64,000 nt of DNA. Origin: an uncultured Flavihumibacter sp. GTDB lineage: Bacteria; Bacteroidota; Bacteroidia; Chitinophagales; Chitinophagaceae. Positions 36,657-45,229 of the stretch are shown here, one piece after another. The first letter of the stretch is position 1; each line of letters starts with the position of its first letter. The translations under genes and the position numbers were made by a program. The DNA is taken from the NCBI GenBank assembly GCA_902168105.1, contig CABHOY010000033.1:118915-182914 (forward strand), written 5' to 3'. The notes under the pieces are model-generated. The model was not told where the DNA came from. It did no database searches and worked only from the letters and a program-made list of their open reading frames with translations.

Positions 36657-37781
36657 TCACGAGAGAATTATAATGTCAATGTCGGATTCCGACAACTTGC
36701 CCAGCAGTTGTGAGAATACGGCTGTATTCAACAACATCCCCATTACATTGAGGTGTGGTTTGCCGAGACAGATCGTAGTGATCTTTTTTTCTTCAGCAGT
36801 TTGCATAATACTTTTAGCAATATTAGTACTTTTTACTTTTATCACTTCTCCGCCCAGTTCCATCACGAGTTTGAAGTTATTGATAAGATGCCGTTGGGCT
36901 GCCAGTCCTATCTTATCGCCGTCTTCTTTAGGCGTTTGCACATAGAGCACATACCACTTGGACTGATAGTAGGCGGAAAGCCGGGCTGTTTTACGGATCA
37001 CTTTCCTGGCGATAAGATGATTACTGCTGACACAGGCAAGGAAGCGCTCATTTCTTGCCAGAGCGCTTCCGGGAAGTGAGGAGTCTATTTTACGTTCTAC
37101 CTGGGCAGCCACTTCTTTCAATGCCAGCTCTCTTAGCTGGAGGATCCTTTCGGGTTGAAAGAAGTTCTTTATAGCGATGGCTATTTTATCCGTCGTATAG
37201 ATCTTGCCCTCTTTCAGACGGGTGATCAGCTCATCTGCCGTGAGATCAATGTTCACCACCTCATCGGCCTGTTGCAGCAACAGATCAGGGATACGCTCCG
37301 CCACATCCACGCCCGTAATGCTTTTTACCTCTTCCTGCAAACCTTCTATGTGCTGGATATTGACCGCACTGATAACATTAATGCCCGCCTCGAGTATTTC
37401 CAATACGTCCTGCCAGCGTTTCTCGTTCTTGCTGCCTTCTATGTTGGTGTGGGCCAGTTCATCGATCACCACCACTTCAGGATGAAGATTAAGTACCGCC
37501 TGCATGTCCAGTTCTTCGAGCGCCTTTCCTTTATAGAACAATTCCCTGCGGGGAATGATGGGCAAACCTTCCAGCAGGGCATGTGTTTCCGCCCGGTTGT
37601 GCGTCTCGATGTAGGCTATCCTGATATCCACACCATTACGCAGCAAGGTCCTGGCCTCCTGCAGCATGCGGTAGGTCTTGCCTACACCGGCGCTCATACC
37701 GATGTATATTTTAAACTTTCCTCTCCTGGACTGACGGATCAGGTCAAGGAAATGTTGCGCATTGTTTTCTTTTTCAGTCAT
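36657..37781 (-). CDS. kdpD: KdpD sensor domain protein without kinase
   Basis: A 374-residue protein equal to the cytoplasmic N-terminal part of classical KdpD (about 900 residues). Residues about 20-230 are the KdpD domain with the P-loop GMSAGVGKTYRML and the Walker B-like VVVIDELAHTN; residues about 250-372 are the Usp-like domain (ERFLACVSSNHL, TTICLGKPHLNVMG). The four membrane helices, GAF and kinase domains are absent. In classical systems this part senses potassium and ATP-related signals and tunes the phosphatase activity of the kinase. Here it must act in trans on the kinase encoded directly downstream. The split form is known from other Bacteroidota. Confidence 0.94.
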   Translation of the reverse strand: MTEKENNAQHFLDLIRQSRRGKFKIYIGMSAGVGKTYRMLQEARTLLRNGVDIRIAYIETHNRAETHALLEGLPIIPRRELFYKGKALEELDMQAVLNLHPEVVVIDELAHTNIEGSKNEKRWQDVLEILEAGINVISAVNIQHIEGLQEEVKSITGVDVAERIPDLLLQQADEVVNIDLTADELITRLKEGKIYTTDKIAIAIKNFFQPERILQLRELALKEVAAQVERKIDSSLPGSALARNERFLACVSSNHLIARKVIRKTARLSAYYQSKWYVLYVQTPKEDGDKIGLAAQRHLINNFKLVMELGGEVIKVKSTNIAKSIMQTAEEKKITTICLGKPHLNVMGMLLNTAVFSQLLGKLSESDIDIIILS

Positions 37782-37896
37782 AGGGCTGGTACGTTCAAAA
37801 ACTCACTCTCCGTCTAAACCCAGGCAGGTATTCTCCGGAAGAGAAGGCGCCCGTTGCTTAGTACGGAAAGAGTGAGTGAATCAGGTTACGAAAGAA

Positions 37897-38487
37897 TCAG
37901 TATACACCGGCTAACGACCGGGCTTCCTTTTCTTCTTCTCTCTGTACGGCCGGTGGCGTAAAAAGCATGGCCGTGCAAAGACAGTTCTGGCATCCTTTCT
38001 TCTGCAGGATATTAAAGTTAACACAACTCTTACATCCTTTCCAGAATTCAGGGTCCCGGGTTATTTCATTAAAGGTGACTGGTAAAAAACCTAACTTGCT
38101 GTTCATGCGCATAATAGCCAGTCCACTTGTAATGCTGAATAACTTTGCAGCCGGGTATTTTTCACGTGATAACTGGAATACCCTTCTCTTGATGCGGGAC
38201 GCGACCCCTTGTCCGCGGAAGAGGGGATTTACGATCATCCCTGAGTTCGAGACGAATTCCCCGTTGCTCCAGGCTTCTATGTAGGAGAAGCCCACCCAGA
38301 TCTTATTTACGGTCAATGCGATGACCGCTTTTCCTCCCCGGATCTTTTTCATAATAGCGGTAACGGAACGTTTGCTGATACCGGTACCTCTTGCTTTGGC
38401 GGAAGCTTCCATTTCTGCGGTGATTGTCGCAGCATATTTACAATCTGAAAGCACCGCCTTTCTGACGATCACTCTGTCGTTGTCCAT
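37897..38487 (-). CDS. GNAT N-acetyltransferase with cysteine-rich tail, inside the kdp operon
   Basis: A 196-residue protein. The acetyl-CoA site is NPLFRGQGVASRIKRRVF (R/QxxGxA type), and SNSGMIV precedes it. The C-terminal 55 residues contain FWKGCKSCVNFNIL and KKGCQNCLCTAML, five conserved cysteines that could bind a metal or cluster. The same arrangement is typical of Bacteroidota acetyltransferases encoded near arginine-synthesis genes and thought to act like N-acetylglutamate synthase. Here it lies 11 bases after kdpC and no arginine gene is near. It may be the arginine enzyme in an odd place or may acetylate something in potassium stress. I cannot decide between these. Confidence 0.84.
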   Translation of the reverse strand: MDNDRVIVRKAVLSDCKYAATITAEMEASAKARGTGISKRSVTAIMKKIRGGKAVIALTVNKIWVGFSYIEAWSNGEFVSNSGMIVNPLFRGQGVASRIKRRVFQLSREKYPAAKLFSITSGLAIMRMNSKLGFLPVTFNEITRDPEFWKGCKSCVNFNILQKKGCQNCLCTAMLFTPPAVQREEEKEARSLAGVY

Positions 38488-38498
38488 TTCGGATAGTT

Positions 38499-39062
38499 TT
38501 ATTTTAATGCATCGAGGGCTATATTAAGTTTCAACACATTTACTTTTGCAGGTCCTGCAACGCCCAGCAGCGGACGTTTAATATGATCGGACACCAATGC
38601 CATCAGTCTGGTCTCGGAAAGACGACGTACTGCTGCAATACGTTTTACCTGTATCAGGGCTGCTGCAGGAGAAAGATCAGGATCTAGCCCGCTACCGGAT
38701 GCTGTTACCAGTTCGGCAGGTATATCCTCCTTTTTTATACCAGGATTGTGTACCAGGAAAGTGTCGATACGTTCCTGTACAGCTTTCTGATAGTCCGGAT
38801 TGGAGAGGCCCTTGTTGGAGCCTCCGGAACCGGCAGCATTATAGTTAACCGCAGATGGTCGGCCATTAAAGTATTTATCTTCTGTAAAGTTCTGACCTAC
38901 ATTTTCATAGCCCACCACTTTGTTATTTACAGTGACTGTTTTGCCTTTTCCTTGTCCCGGAGCTGTTTTGGATACAGCTGCAATTAAAGCCGGATAAAGA
39001 ACTGCAAGCACGAGCACCATAAAAAGTGTTAGTTTGATAGAAGGCCATATATACTTTTTCAT
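38499..39062 (-). CDS. kdpC: Potassium-transporting ATPase subunit KdpC
   Basis: A 187-residue protein with one N-terminal membrane helix (LTLFMVLVLAVLYPALIAA) and a periplasmic body. Family motifs are YFNGRPSAVNYNAAGSGGSN, SNPDYQKAV, ELVTASGSGLDPDLSPAAA and VNVLKLNIALD. KdpC stabilises the KdpFABC complex and raises its potassium affinity. It follows kdpB by 21 bases. Confidence 0.97.
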   Translation of the reverse strand: MKKYIWPSIKLTLFMVLVLAVLYPALIAAVSKTAPGQGKGKTVTVNNKVVGYENVGQNFTEDKYFNGRPSAVNYNAAGSGGSNKGLSNPDYQKAVQERIDTFLVHNPGIKKEDIPAELVTASGSGLDPDLSPAAALIQVKRIAAVRRLSETRLMALVSDHIKRPLLGVAGPAKVNVLKLNIALDALK

Positions 39063-39083
39063 CGTTGTTTTTTTAAACGTTAA

Positions 39084-41138
39084 TTACATGAACAGGGTAA
39101 GGAACAGGTCAATGATCTTGATGCCCACAAAAGGAATAATAACACCACCAAAGCCATATATCAGCAGGTTCCTCCGCAGCAGGGCGCTGGCGCCGATCGG
39201 TTTATAGGCGACACCCCTCAGTGCCAGCGGGATCAATGCAGGAATGATAAGTGCATTGAAGATCACAGCAGAAAGGATCGCGCTCTCCGGAGATGCAAGG
39301 TGCATGATGTTCAGCCCCTGCAATGCGGGAATAGCGGTTACAAAAAGTGCTGGTACGATGGCAAAATATTTTGCCACATCGTTAGCGATGGAAAAGGTGG
39401 TGAGTGTACCGCGTGTCATCAGTAACTGTTTACCGATTTCTACGATCTCAATCAGTTTGGTCGGGTCGTTATCAAGGTCCACCATGTTGCCCGCCTCTTT
39501 GGCTGCCTGGGTACCGCTGTTCATTGCTACGCCTACGTCAGCCTGGGCCAGTGCGGGAGCATCGTTAGTACCGTCTCCCATCATCGCTACAAGTTTACCA
39601 CCTTCCTGTTCCTTGCGGATATAGATCATTTTATCTTCAGGTTTGGCTTCCGCAATGAAATCATCCACACCGGCTTTTTCAGCAATATATTTCGCAGTCA
39701 GGGGATTGTCGCCCGTAACCATTACCGTCTTCACACCCATGCGGCGCAAGCGCTCAAAACGTTCGCGTATGCCAGGTTTGATAATATCCTGGAGCTCGAT
39801 CACCCCGATCACCTGTTCATTACGGCTTACTACCAGCGGTGTACCACCATCGGAAGAGATCTCTTTTACTTTCTCTTCAGTCTCGGCAGGGAATACGTGA
39901 CCCGCTTTCTGAACGATGTTACGGATAGCGTCATAAGCGCCCTTACGGATACGCATACCGTCGAGATTGATCCCACTGCTGCGTGTTTCAGCGGTGAACT
40001 CGATAAAGGTCGCTTCATCTCTGTTCAGCTGAGGTGTCTTAATGCCTTTCTCTCCAGCCAGTTCCACGATGGATTTACCTTCAGGCGTTTCATCCGCCAT
40101 AGATGCAAAGGCACACGCTTCAAAGAACTCTTTCTTGCCAACGCCATATGCTGGCCAGAATTGGGTGGCTTTACGGTTACCAATAGTGATAGTACCTGTC
40201 TTGTCGAGTAGCAAAGTATCCAGGTCACCGGCAGTTTCCACTGCTTTGCCACTTTTTGTAATGACGTTGGCTCTCAGCGCACGGTCCATTCCCGCTATAC
40301 CGATAGCGCTGAGCAGCCCGCCGATAGTTGTAGGTATAAGACAGACGAACAGGGAAACAAAAGCAGCAATAGTAATAGGCGTATTGGCATAATCACCAAA
40401 CGGCTTAAGGGTAACGCAAACGATGGTGAAGACCAGTGTAAAACTTGCCAGCAATATTGTAAGGGCAATTTCATTGGGCGTCTTCTGACGGCTGGCGCCT
40501 TCTACAAGCGCGATCATTTTGTCGAGGAAGCTTTCTCCGGGATCGGTAGTTACACGTACCTTGATCCTGTCGCTTAATACTTTGGTACCACCTGTTACAG
40601 ATGATTTATCGCCGCCGGATTCACGGATCACGGGAGCCGATTCACCGGTAATGGCCGACTCGTCGATGGTAGCCAGTCCATGTACGATCTCACCGTCCAT
40701 AGGGATCATATCACCCGCCTCGCAGATGAAGAAATCACCTTTGCGCAACTGTGAAGAAGGAACGATCTTGATCTCATTGGTATACACTTCACCTACTGCC
40801 AACACCTTCCTGGCAGGTGTTTCTTCCCTTGTTTTACGAAGGCTTTCCGCCTGCGCTTTACCTCTTGCTTCTGCGATCGCTTCAGCGAAATTGGCAAAGA
40901 GAAGGGTCAGCAGCAGAATGATAAACACAGCGAGATTATAACCGAAAGATCCCTGTGACTTATCTCCCGTAAAGGCAGTATATAATGTAACAACCAGCAT
41001 GATAGCAGTGCCGATCTCCACGGTGAACATCACCGGATTGCGGAACATGATCTTCGGAGAGAGTTTGATAAAAGCCTGTTTTAAGGCACCGCTCACCAGG
41101 GCCGGTTCAAGAAGTTTATTATGATTGTGTTCAGACAT
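39084..41138 (-). CDS. kdpB: Potassium-transporting P-type ATPase subunit KdpB
   Basis: I chose ATG 41138 (MSEHNHNK, 684 residues); the seven codons before it start at TTG and are not conserved. P-type hallmarks are present: [14 protein letters not shown] in the actuator, the phosphorylation loop [13 protein letters not shown], the nucleotide domain and [16 protein letters not shown]. Seven membrane helices are expected. KdpB hydrolyses ATP and drives potassium moved by KdpA into the cytoplasm. All catalytic residues that I can check are intact. Confidence 0.98.
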   Translation of the reverse strand: MSEHNHNKLLEPALVSGALKQAFIKLSPKIMFRNPVMFTVEIGTAIMLVVTLYTAFTGDKSQGSFGYNLAVFIILLLTLLFANFAEAIAEARGKAQAESLRKTREETPARKVLAVGEVYTNEIKIVPSSQLRKGDFFICEAGDMIPMDGEIVHGLATIDESAITGESAPVIRESGGDKSSVTGGTKVLSDRIKVRVTTDPGESFLDKMIALVEGASRQKTPNEIALTILLASFTLVFTIVCVTLKPFGDYANTPITIAAFVSLFVCLIPTTIGGLLSAIGIAGMDRALRANVITKSGKAVETAGDLDTLLLDKTGTITIGNRKATQFWPAYGVGKKEFFEACAFASMADETPEGKSIVELAGEKGIKTPQLNRDEATFIEFTAETRSSGINLDGMRIRKGAYDAIRNIVQKAGHVFPAETEEKVKEISSDGGTPLVVSRNEQVIGVIELQDIIKPGIRERFERLRRMGVKTVMVTGDNPLTAKYIAEKAGVDDFIAEAKPEDKMIYIRKEQEGGKLVAMMGDGTNDAPALAQADVGVAMNSGTQAAKEAGNMVDLDNDPTKLIEIVEIGKQLLMTRGTLTTFSIANDVAKYFAIVPALFVTAIPALQGLNIMHLASPESAILSAVIFNALIIPALIPLALRGVAYKPIGASALLRRNLLIYGFGGVIIPFVGIKIIDLFLTLFM

Positions 41139-41211
41139 ATAATTCAATTTTTCGAACAAGGGTTGTCATAGGACAATAACAGAAAATAATATAGGATAGT
41201 AACAACGGTTC

Positions 41212-42924
41212 TTAGTAGGACTGGAAATATTCTGCGATAGGTCCGAGGGTCAGTGCAGGGAAGAAGGCCAGCGCTGCAATGATCATGATCACAGCATAGG
41301 TCATGATACCGAATGTTGCGGTATCGGTCTGCAATGTACCGGCGGATTCAGGGATATATTTCTTCTTGGCAAGGATGCCCGCAATAGCTACCGGCCCGAT
41401 AATAGGGATGAAGCGGCCGAGTATCATTACTATACCCGTGGTGATGTTCCAGAAGATATTGTTGTCTGCTAAACCTTCAAAGCCGGAGCCGTTGTTGGCG
41501 GAGGATGAAGTATACTCATAAAGCATTTCTGAGAACCCGTGATTGGACGGATTATTAAACCATGAAGACGGTTGTACTGACCATGCCATCTGCGGATGAT
41601 GTGCAGCGAAATATGCTGATATAGCTGTACCCACCAGCACGAGGAATGGATGGAAAAGCGCAATAATAGCTGCGATCTTCATTTCACGTGCTTCTACTTT
41701 TCGCCCCATAAACTCTGGTGTACGTCCGACCATCAATCCGGAGATGAACACAGCAATGATCAGGAAGATAAAGTAGTTGAGAAGACCTACGCCTTTACCG
41801 CCGTAGAAGCAGTTGGTCATCATACCTAATAGCTGCATAGCGCCCGATATAGGCATGGAGCTATCATGCATGGAGTTGATCGATCCGGTGGAAATGATCG
41901 TGGTCATTACCTGCCAGTAAGCAGAAGCAGCTACACCAAAACGTACTTCCTTGCCTTCCATAGCAGAAATATCTTTCAGTCCCATATGGCCGAGGACAGG
42001 GTTACCCGCCGTTTCTGAGATAAGGGTAGGTATCATGAGCGTCAGCATGCCCACGGTCATTACACCAAAGATGACATAACCGAGCTTTCTTCTGCGGATA
42101 AAGAAACCGAATGCGAAGATCAGTGCCATAGGAATGATCACCTGGGCAATGATCTCTACCATATTGGTAAAGTAGTTCGGGTTCTCGAGCGGATGGGCTG
42201 AGTTAGCGCCATACCATCCACCGCCATTAGTACCGAGGTGTTTAATAGCGATCATACCGGCAGCAGGACCTCTTGAAACCTGCACGGAATCGCCCTGAAG
42301 GGTGACAATGCTGTCTTTCCCGTCAAAGCTGGCAGGTGTGCCGTTGAAAGCTAGAATGATGGCCATAATGATGCTCAAAGGCAGCAATATACGGGTGATC
42401 GTTTTGGTGAAGAATACGAAGAAGTTACCCAGTTTTTCTGTTGTTTTCTCAGCAAAGGCCCTGAACAATACAGCTACAGCGGCAACACCGGTAGCGGCAG
42501 ACACAAATTGCAGGAACATGATCACAAACAGTTGAGAAAAATAGGTAACGCCGGACTCTCCGGAATAGTGCTGCAGGTTACAGTTCACCAGGAAACTGAT
42601 GGCTGTATTGAAAGCAAGGTCCGGTGTCATATCCGGGTTACCGTCCGGATTGAGAGGCAAATGTGACTGGAACAACAGGACAAAGAACGCATAGATCAAC
42701 CATACGAAGTTGATTGACAACAATGCCGCCATGTGTTGTTTCCAGTTCATCTCTTTATGAGGATCTATCCCGCAAATGCGGTAGATAAAGCGCTCCACAG
42801 GATTCAGGAAGTCGGTGATGACACGTTCACCCTGGAATACTTTTGAAATGTATTTGCCAAGTGGGAAAGCAATCACCAGTGTTATGATAAAGGTGAGGAT
42901 GACACCTAGTATTTCGCTGTTCAT
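41212..42924 (-). CDS. kdpA: Potassium-transporting ATPase subunit KdpA
   Basis: A 570-residue protein with about ten membrane helices. It resembles a potassium channel with four pore loops; AISFLVNCNLQHYSGESG, HLGTNGGGWYGANSAHP, and TNCFYGGKGVG are three filter regions, and SSSANNGSGFEGL is the fourth. Other family blocks are ERFIYRICGIDPHKEMNWK and EFMGRKVEAREMK. KdpA selects potassium and passes it to KdpB. It lies between kdpF and kdpB in the canonical order. Confidence 0.98.
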   Translation of the reverse strand: MNSEILGVILTFIITLVIAFPLGKYISKVFQGERVITDFLNPVERFIYRICGIDPHKEMNWKQHMAALLSINFVWLIYAFFVLLFQSHLPLNPDGNPDMTPDLAFNTAISFLVNCNLQHYSGESGVTYFSQLFVIMFLQFVSAATGVAAVAVLFRAFAEKTTEKLGNFFVFFTKTITRILLPLSIIMAIILAFNGTPASFDGKDSIVTLQGDSVQVSRGPAAGMIAIKHLGTNGGGWYGANSAHPLENPNYFTNMVEIIAQVIIPMALIFAFGFFIRRRKLGYVIFGVMTVGMLTLMIPTLISETAGNPVLGHMGLKDISAMEGKEVRFGVAASAYWQVMTTIISTGSINSMHDSSMPISGAMQLLGMMTNCFYGGKGVGLLNYFIFLIIAVFISGLMVGRTPEFMGRKVEAREMKIAAIIALFHPFLVLVGTAISAYFAAHHPQMAWSVQPSSWFNNPSNHGFSEMLYEYTSSSANNGSGFEGLADNNIFWNITTGIVMILGRFIPIIGPVAIAGILAKKKYIPESAGTLQTDTATFGIMTYAVIMIIAALAFFPALTLGPIAEYFQSY

Positions 42925-42940
42925 TATTAATCGGTTTGTG

Positions 42941-43021
42941 TCAGAATTTTTCAGGTTTCAGGAGAACATACACCAGGTAGATAAATACGAGGATGGATAT
43001 TATCAGCAATATTGTCATCAT
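42941..43021 (-). CDS. kdpF: Potassium-transporting ATPase small subunit KdpF
   Basis: A 26-residue peptide, MMTILLIISILVFIYLVYVL followed by LKPEKF. One membrane helix and the C-terminal KPEKF match KdpF (the KPE ending is typical). KdpF sits between KdpA and KdpB and stabilises the complex. It lies 16 bases ahead of kdpA. Two adjacent ATG codons (43021 and 43018) are both possible starts. Confidence 0.92.
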   Translation of the reverse strand: MMTILLIISILVFIYLVYVLLKPEKF

Positions 43022-43031
43022 AAATATTCAA

Positions 43032-43115
43032 TTATATGTTTTCGAAGAAATCTATCGATTTGTAAAAGATGTAAAAGCAGACCAGCATTATAAGCAGATA
43101 AAGCGCGATAAGCAT
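43032..43115 (-). CDS. 27-residue single-helix membrane peptide at the head of kdpF
   Basis: The frame reads MLIALYLLIMLVCFYIFYKS and then IDFFENI, with one strong membrane helix and a short charged C-terminus. It starts 27 bases after the previous gene and ends 10 bases before kdpF, in the same orientation. Its size, helix and spacing are those of a Kdp accessory subunit, but its sequence is unlike KdpF, which is present separately. It may be an extra small subunit or a regulator of the pump. The gene call rests on spacing and hydrophobic pattern only. Confidence 0.6.
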   Translation of the reverse strand: MLIALYLLIMLVCFYIFYKSIDFFENI

Positions 43116-43142
43116 ATGATAGTAGTTTATGTTGATGATAGA

Positions 43143-43502
43143 TTATACTCCCGGTTTCAGCACCTGCTGAATATAGAGAGAGAATAACACCGCAGGCATT
43201 ACCCGCTGTATTTCCAGCCATTCCTGGCGGCTACAGGACAATCTGAGGTTGGAGAAAGAAAAGATGAAAACATTTTCAATAGCAGTTTTCACCAATTGAT
43301 TGCCACGGTTGTAGATCTTCTCAGCGAGCAGCATACAACGTTGTACCTGGCGCAGCTGATGCTGTTGTAACATCTTACCGGTATAGTTAGCCAATACTTT
43401 TACAGAGAGATAAGCACTTCCAAAAACAGGAGCGCGTACGATCTCGGTTTGTATTTCTGGTATTTCATCCGCTATCTGAGCGGCGGCTTCATATTGGTTC
43501 AT
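43143..43502 (-). CDS. Unknown 119-residue protein, first gene of the kdp operon
   Basis: The protein begins MNQYEAAAQIADEIPEIQTE and is probably all helical and soluble. It carries SVKVLANYTGKMLQQHQL, a run rich in Leu and Gln (QVQRCMLLAEKIYNRGNQLV) and a final YIQQVLKPGV. I recognise no catalytic motif. It is the leading gene of the kdp transcript, 15 bases after the predicted start of transcription, so it is very likely translated and linked to potassium uptake. A role as regulator or assembly factor is possible. I recall similar proteins in front of kdp in other Bacteroidota, but I cannot name the family with confidence. Confidence 0.75.
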   Translation of the reverse strand: MNQYEAAAQIADEIPEIQTEIVRAPVFGSAYLSVKVLANYTGKMLQQHQLRQVQRCMLLAEKIYNRGNQLVKTAIENVFIFSFSNLRLSCSRQEWLEIQRVMPAVLFSLYIQQVLKPGV

Positions 43503-43528
43503 AAAAATTGATTTACGGGGTAATAAAG

Positions 43529-43543
43529 GCGAACGGCATGCCT
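43529..43543 (-). promoter_or_regulatory. Candidate sigma-54 promoter of the kdp operon
   Basis: On the minus strand AGGCATGCCGTTCGC has GG and GC at the required 10-base separation and fits TGGCACG-N4-TTGC in 8 of 11 defined positions. The predicted start of transcription is about 15 bases before ATG 43502. A sigma-54-type regulator is encoded 1.7 kb away. Confidence 0.5.
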
Positions 43544-43644
43544 GTTCCTGGCATGAGAATGCGTTTTCGACCGAAAATCAATACTGGTAAGGGAGACAGT
43601 TAACGCGAAAATGGCACAAGGATAGAATGGCGCCTTAAAGACCC

Positions 43645-43657
43645 TCTCATTTTGAGA
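43645..43657. promoter_or_regulatory. Candidate enhancer site TCTCA-TTT-TGAGA upstream of kdp
   Basis: A perfect 13-bp palindrome about 122 bases upstream of the -12 element, the distance usual for sigma-54 enhancers. A second, imperfect site with TGAGATA lies about two helical turns further upstream (near 43663-43682). The rest of 43503-43838 shows no gene. Confidence 0.65.
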
Positions 43658-43838
43658 AAGGGCTATCAATTTGAATGAGATAAACCCCTGAAATTGGACG
43701 CCCCGGATGTCCGGTTCACCTCCCAATTTGGCCGATCGGCCTATCTGGTACTATGCATTGTTCCGAAATTGGCGTCCATTTGTGTCATGATTGGCAATGA
43801 GGCGCAACGAAATTTTAAAACATTCAACGATAAAAGAT

Positions 43839-44621
43839 ATGAAACCAGGTAGAGTAATTATTATGAGTATTGCCTTGATAGGTGTTCTGATAGGCATGGC
43901 AGCATTTGTAAACGCATCAAACCAGAAAATGATGAAAGATGTACAGAAAGCGAAGGATAATAAAGGCTTCGCAGTTGTTGAACTATTCACTTCGGAAGGT
44001 TGTTCTAGTTGTCCACCGGCCGACGAATTGATTGAGCGTATCCAGGAAGGTAACGAGAATAAGGAGATATATATAATGGCCTTCCACGTCGATTATTGGG
44101 ATCACCAGGGTTGGAAAGACCGCTTCAGTGATCATGAGTATTCAGTGAGACAGGAACAGTACGCCGGTTGGCTGAATCTTTCCACTATCTACACCCCACA
44201 AGCCGTGATAAATGGCACCAGGGAGTTTGTAGGGTCAAACGGCAGCGCAATAGTGAAAGCGATCTCCAATGGTCTTGAAGAAACATCCGGAGCTACTGTA
44301 AGTCTCCATTATAAGATCGCACAGGGTAAATTATACATAGAGCACGATGTGACCGGCGACAAAAAGAACGCAGAACTGGTGCTTACCCTGATCCAGAAAT
44401 CCGCAGAAAGTAACGTAAAGGCAGGGGAGAACTCAGGCAGGAAGTTATCACACGTGCAGATCGTAAGACAGCTGGCCCATGTAGATGCCAACAGCAACGG
44501 GGAAGTGGTAATGACCTTACCACAGGACTTCAGCGAAAAAGGTTGGGAACTGATCGGGTTCGTTCAGCGCAATGCAGACGGCCGTATCATAGGGGCTACA
44601 AGGACCGGATTTCAATCATAA
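43839..44621 (+). CDS. DUF1223 thioredoxin-like secreted protein
   Basis: I chose ATG 43839 (MKPGRVIIMSIALIGVLIG, 260 residues); earlier starts at TTG 43791 and ATG 43797 add unconserved residues before the hydrophobic segment. The segment near residues 7-27 is a signal peptide or anchor. The family block is VVELFTSEGCSSCPPADELI, with a CxxC-like pair that resembles a thioredoxin active site. FHVDYWDHQGWKDRFSD and IYTPQAVINGTREFVGSN follow. The C-terminal 100 residues are a beta domain. Function is not established; the fold suggests thiol chemistry in the periplasm. It is divergent from kdp and sits 62 bases before ohr. Confidence 0.9.
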   Translation: MKPGRVIIMSIALIGVLIGMAAFVNASNQKMMKDVQKAKDNKGFAVVELFTSEGCSSCPPADELIERIQEGNENKEIYIMAFHVDYWDHQGWKDRFSDHEYSVRQEQYAGWLNLSTIYTPQAVINGTREFVGSNGSAIVKAISNGLEETSGATVSLHYKIAQGKLYIEHDVTGDKKNAELVLTLIQKSAESNVKAGENSGRKLSHVQIVRQLAHVDANSNGEVVMTLPQDFSEKGWELIGFVQRNADGRIIGATRTGFQS

Positions 44622-44683
44622 GAAAGTTCACTGATAAATTATAGAAGTATTTAATAGTTAAAAAAGTATAAACTAAACAGATC

Positions 44684-45130
44684 ATGTCAAACAACACTAA
44701 CGGAGTGATCACTACTCCAAAAATTGAAAAAGTAATCTATACAGGTAAAACTCATACAACCGGTGGCCGTGAAGGCTTCTCAAAAAGTTCTGATGGTAAT
44801 CTGGATATTGAGCTGACATCTCCAGGTTCCAAAGGTAACGGTACAAACCCGGAGCAATTACTGGCAGCAGGTTGGTCTGCCTGTTTCATCGGAGCGATCG
44901 GTATCGCGGCTAATAAAGCCAAAGTTAAATTACCAGAAGACTTTTACGTGGATACCGAAGTTGATCTTGGTGTGACAGGTGTTGAATATTACCTTCAGGC
45001 TCGTCTGAACGTGCACCTGCCAGGTATTGATAAAGAGGTAGCACAGACACTGGTAGATACCGCCCATAAAACATGTCCGTATTCCAAAGCTCTACACGGA
45101 AGTATTGACATTACAACTAACCTGATCTAA
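44684..45130 (+). CDS. ohr: Organic hydroperoxide resistance protein (Ohr/OsmC)
   Basis: A 148-residue OsmC-family protein. The peroxidatic Cys is in LLAAGWSACFIGAI and the resolving Cys in AHKTCPYSKA; the catalytic Arg is in GGREGFSK. GTNPEQLLAAG is the subfamily signature. It reduces fatty-acid and other organic hydroperoxides with a lipoyl partner. It follows the DUF1223 gene on the same strand; both are thiol proteins, so joint use against oxidants is plausible. Confidence 0.95.
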   Translation: MSNNTNGVITTPKIEKVIYTGKTHTTGGREGFSKSSDGNLDIELTSPGSKGNGTNPEQLLAAGWSACFIGAIGIAANKAKVKLPEDFYVDTEVDLGVTGVEYYLQARLNVHLPGIDKEVAQTLVDTAHKTCPYSKALHGSIDITTNLI

Positions 45131-45157
45131 AACTAGATCTAAATCGGGGATAAGCTG

Positions 45158-45210
45158 ACGCATCCCTTTTATATAGTATTGTAAGAAGATACTATATAAA
45201 AGGGATGCGT
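45158..45210. terminator. Strong bidirectional terminator
   Basis: A perfect 22-bp stem, 45158-45179 with 45189-45210, over a nine-base loop, AT-rich at the tip and ending in GCG-TTTTATT. It lies between the convergent ohr gene and the NtrC-type regulator gene. Confidence 0.9.
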
Positions 45211-45229
45211 TTTATTGGCAGATTCCCTG

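Noticed and set aside
43018..43221. 67-codon frame overlapping the end of the 119-residue protein gene
   Set aside because: It overlaps both the upstream gene and the better 27-residue frame in another phase and lacks a membrane-peptide pattern.
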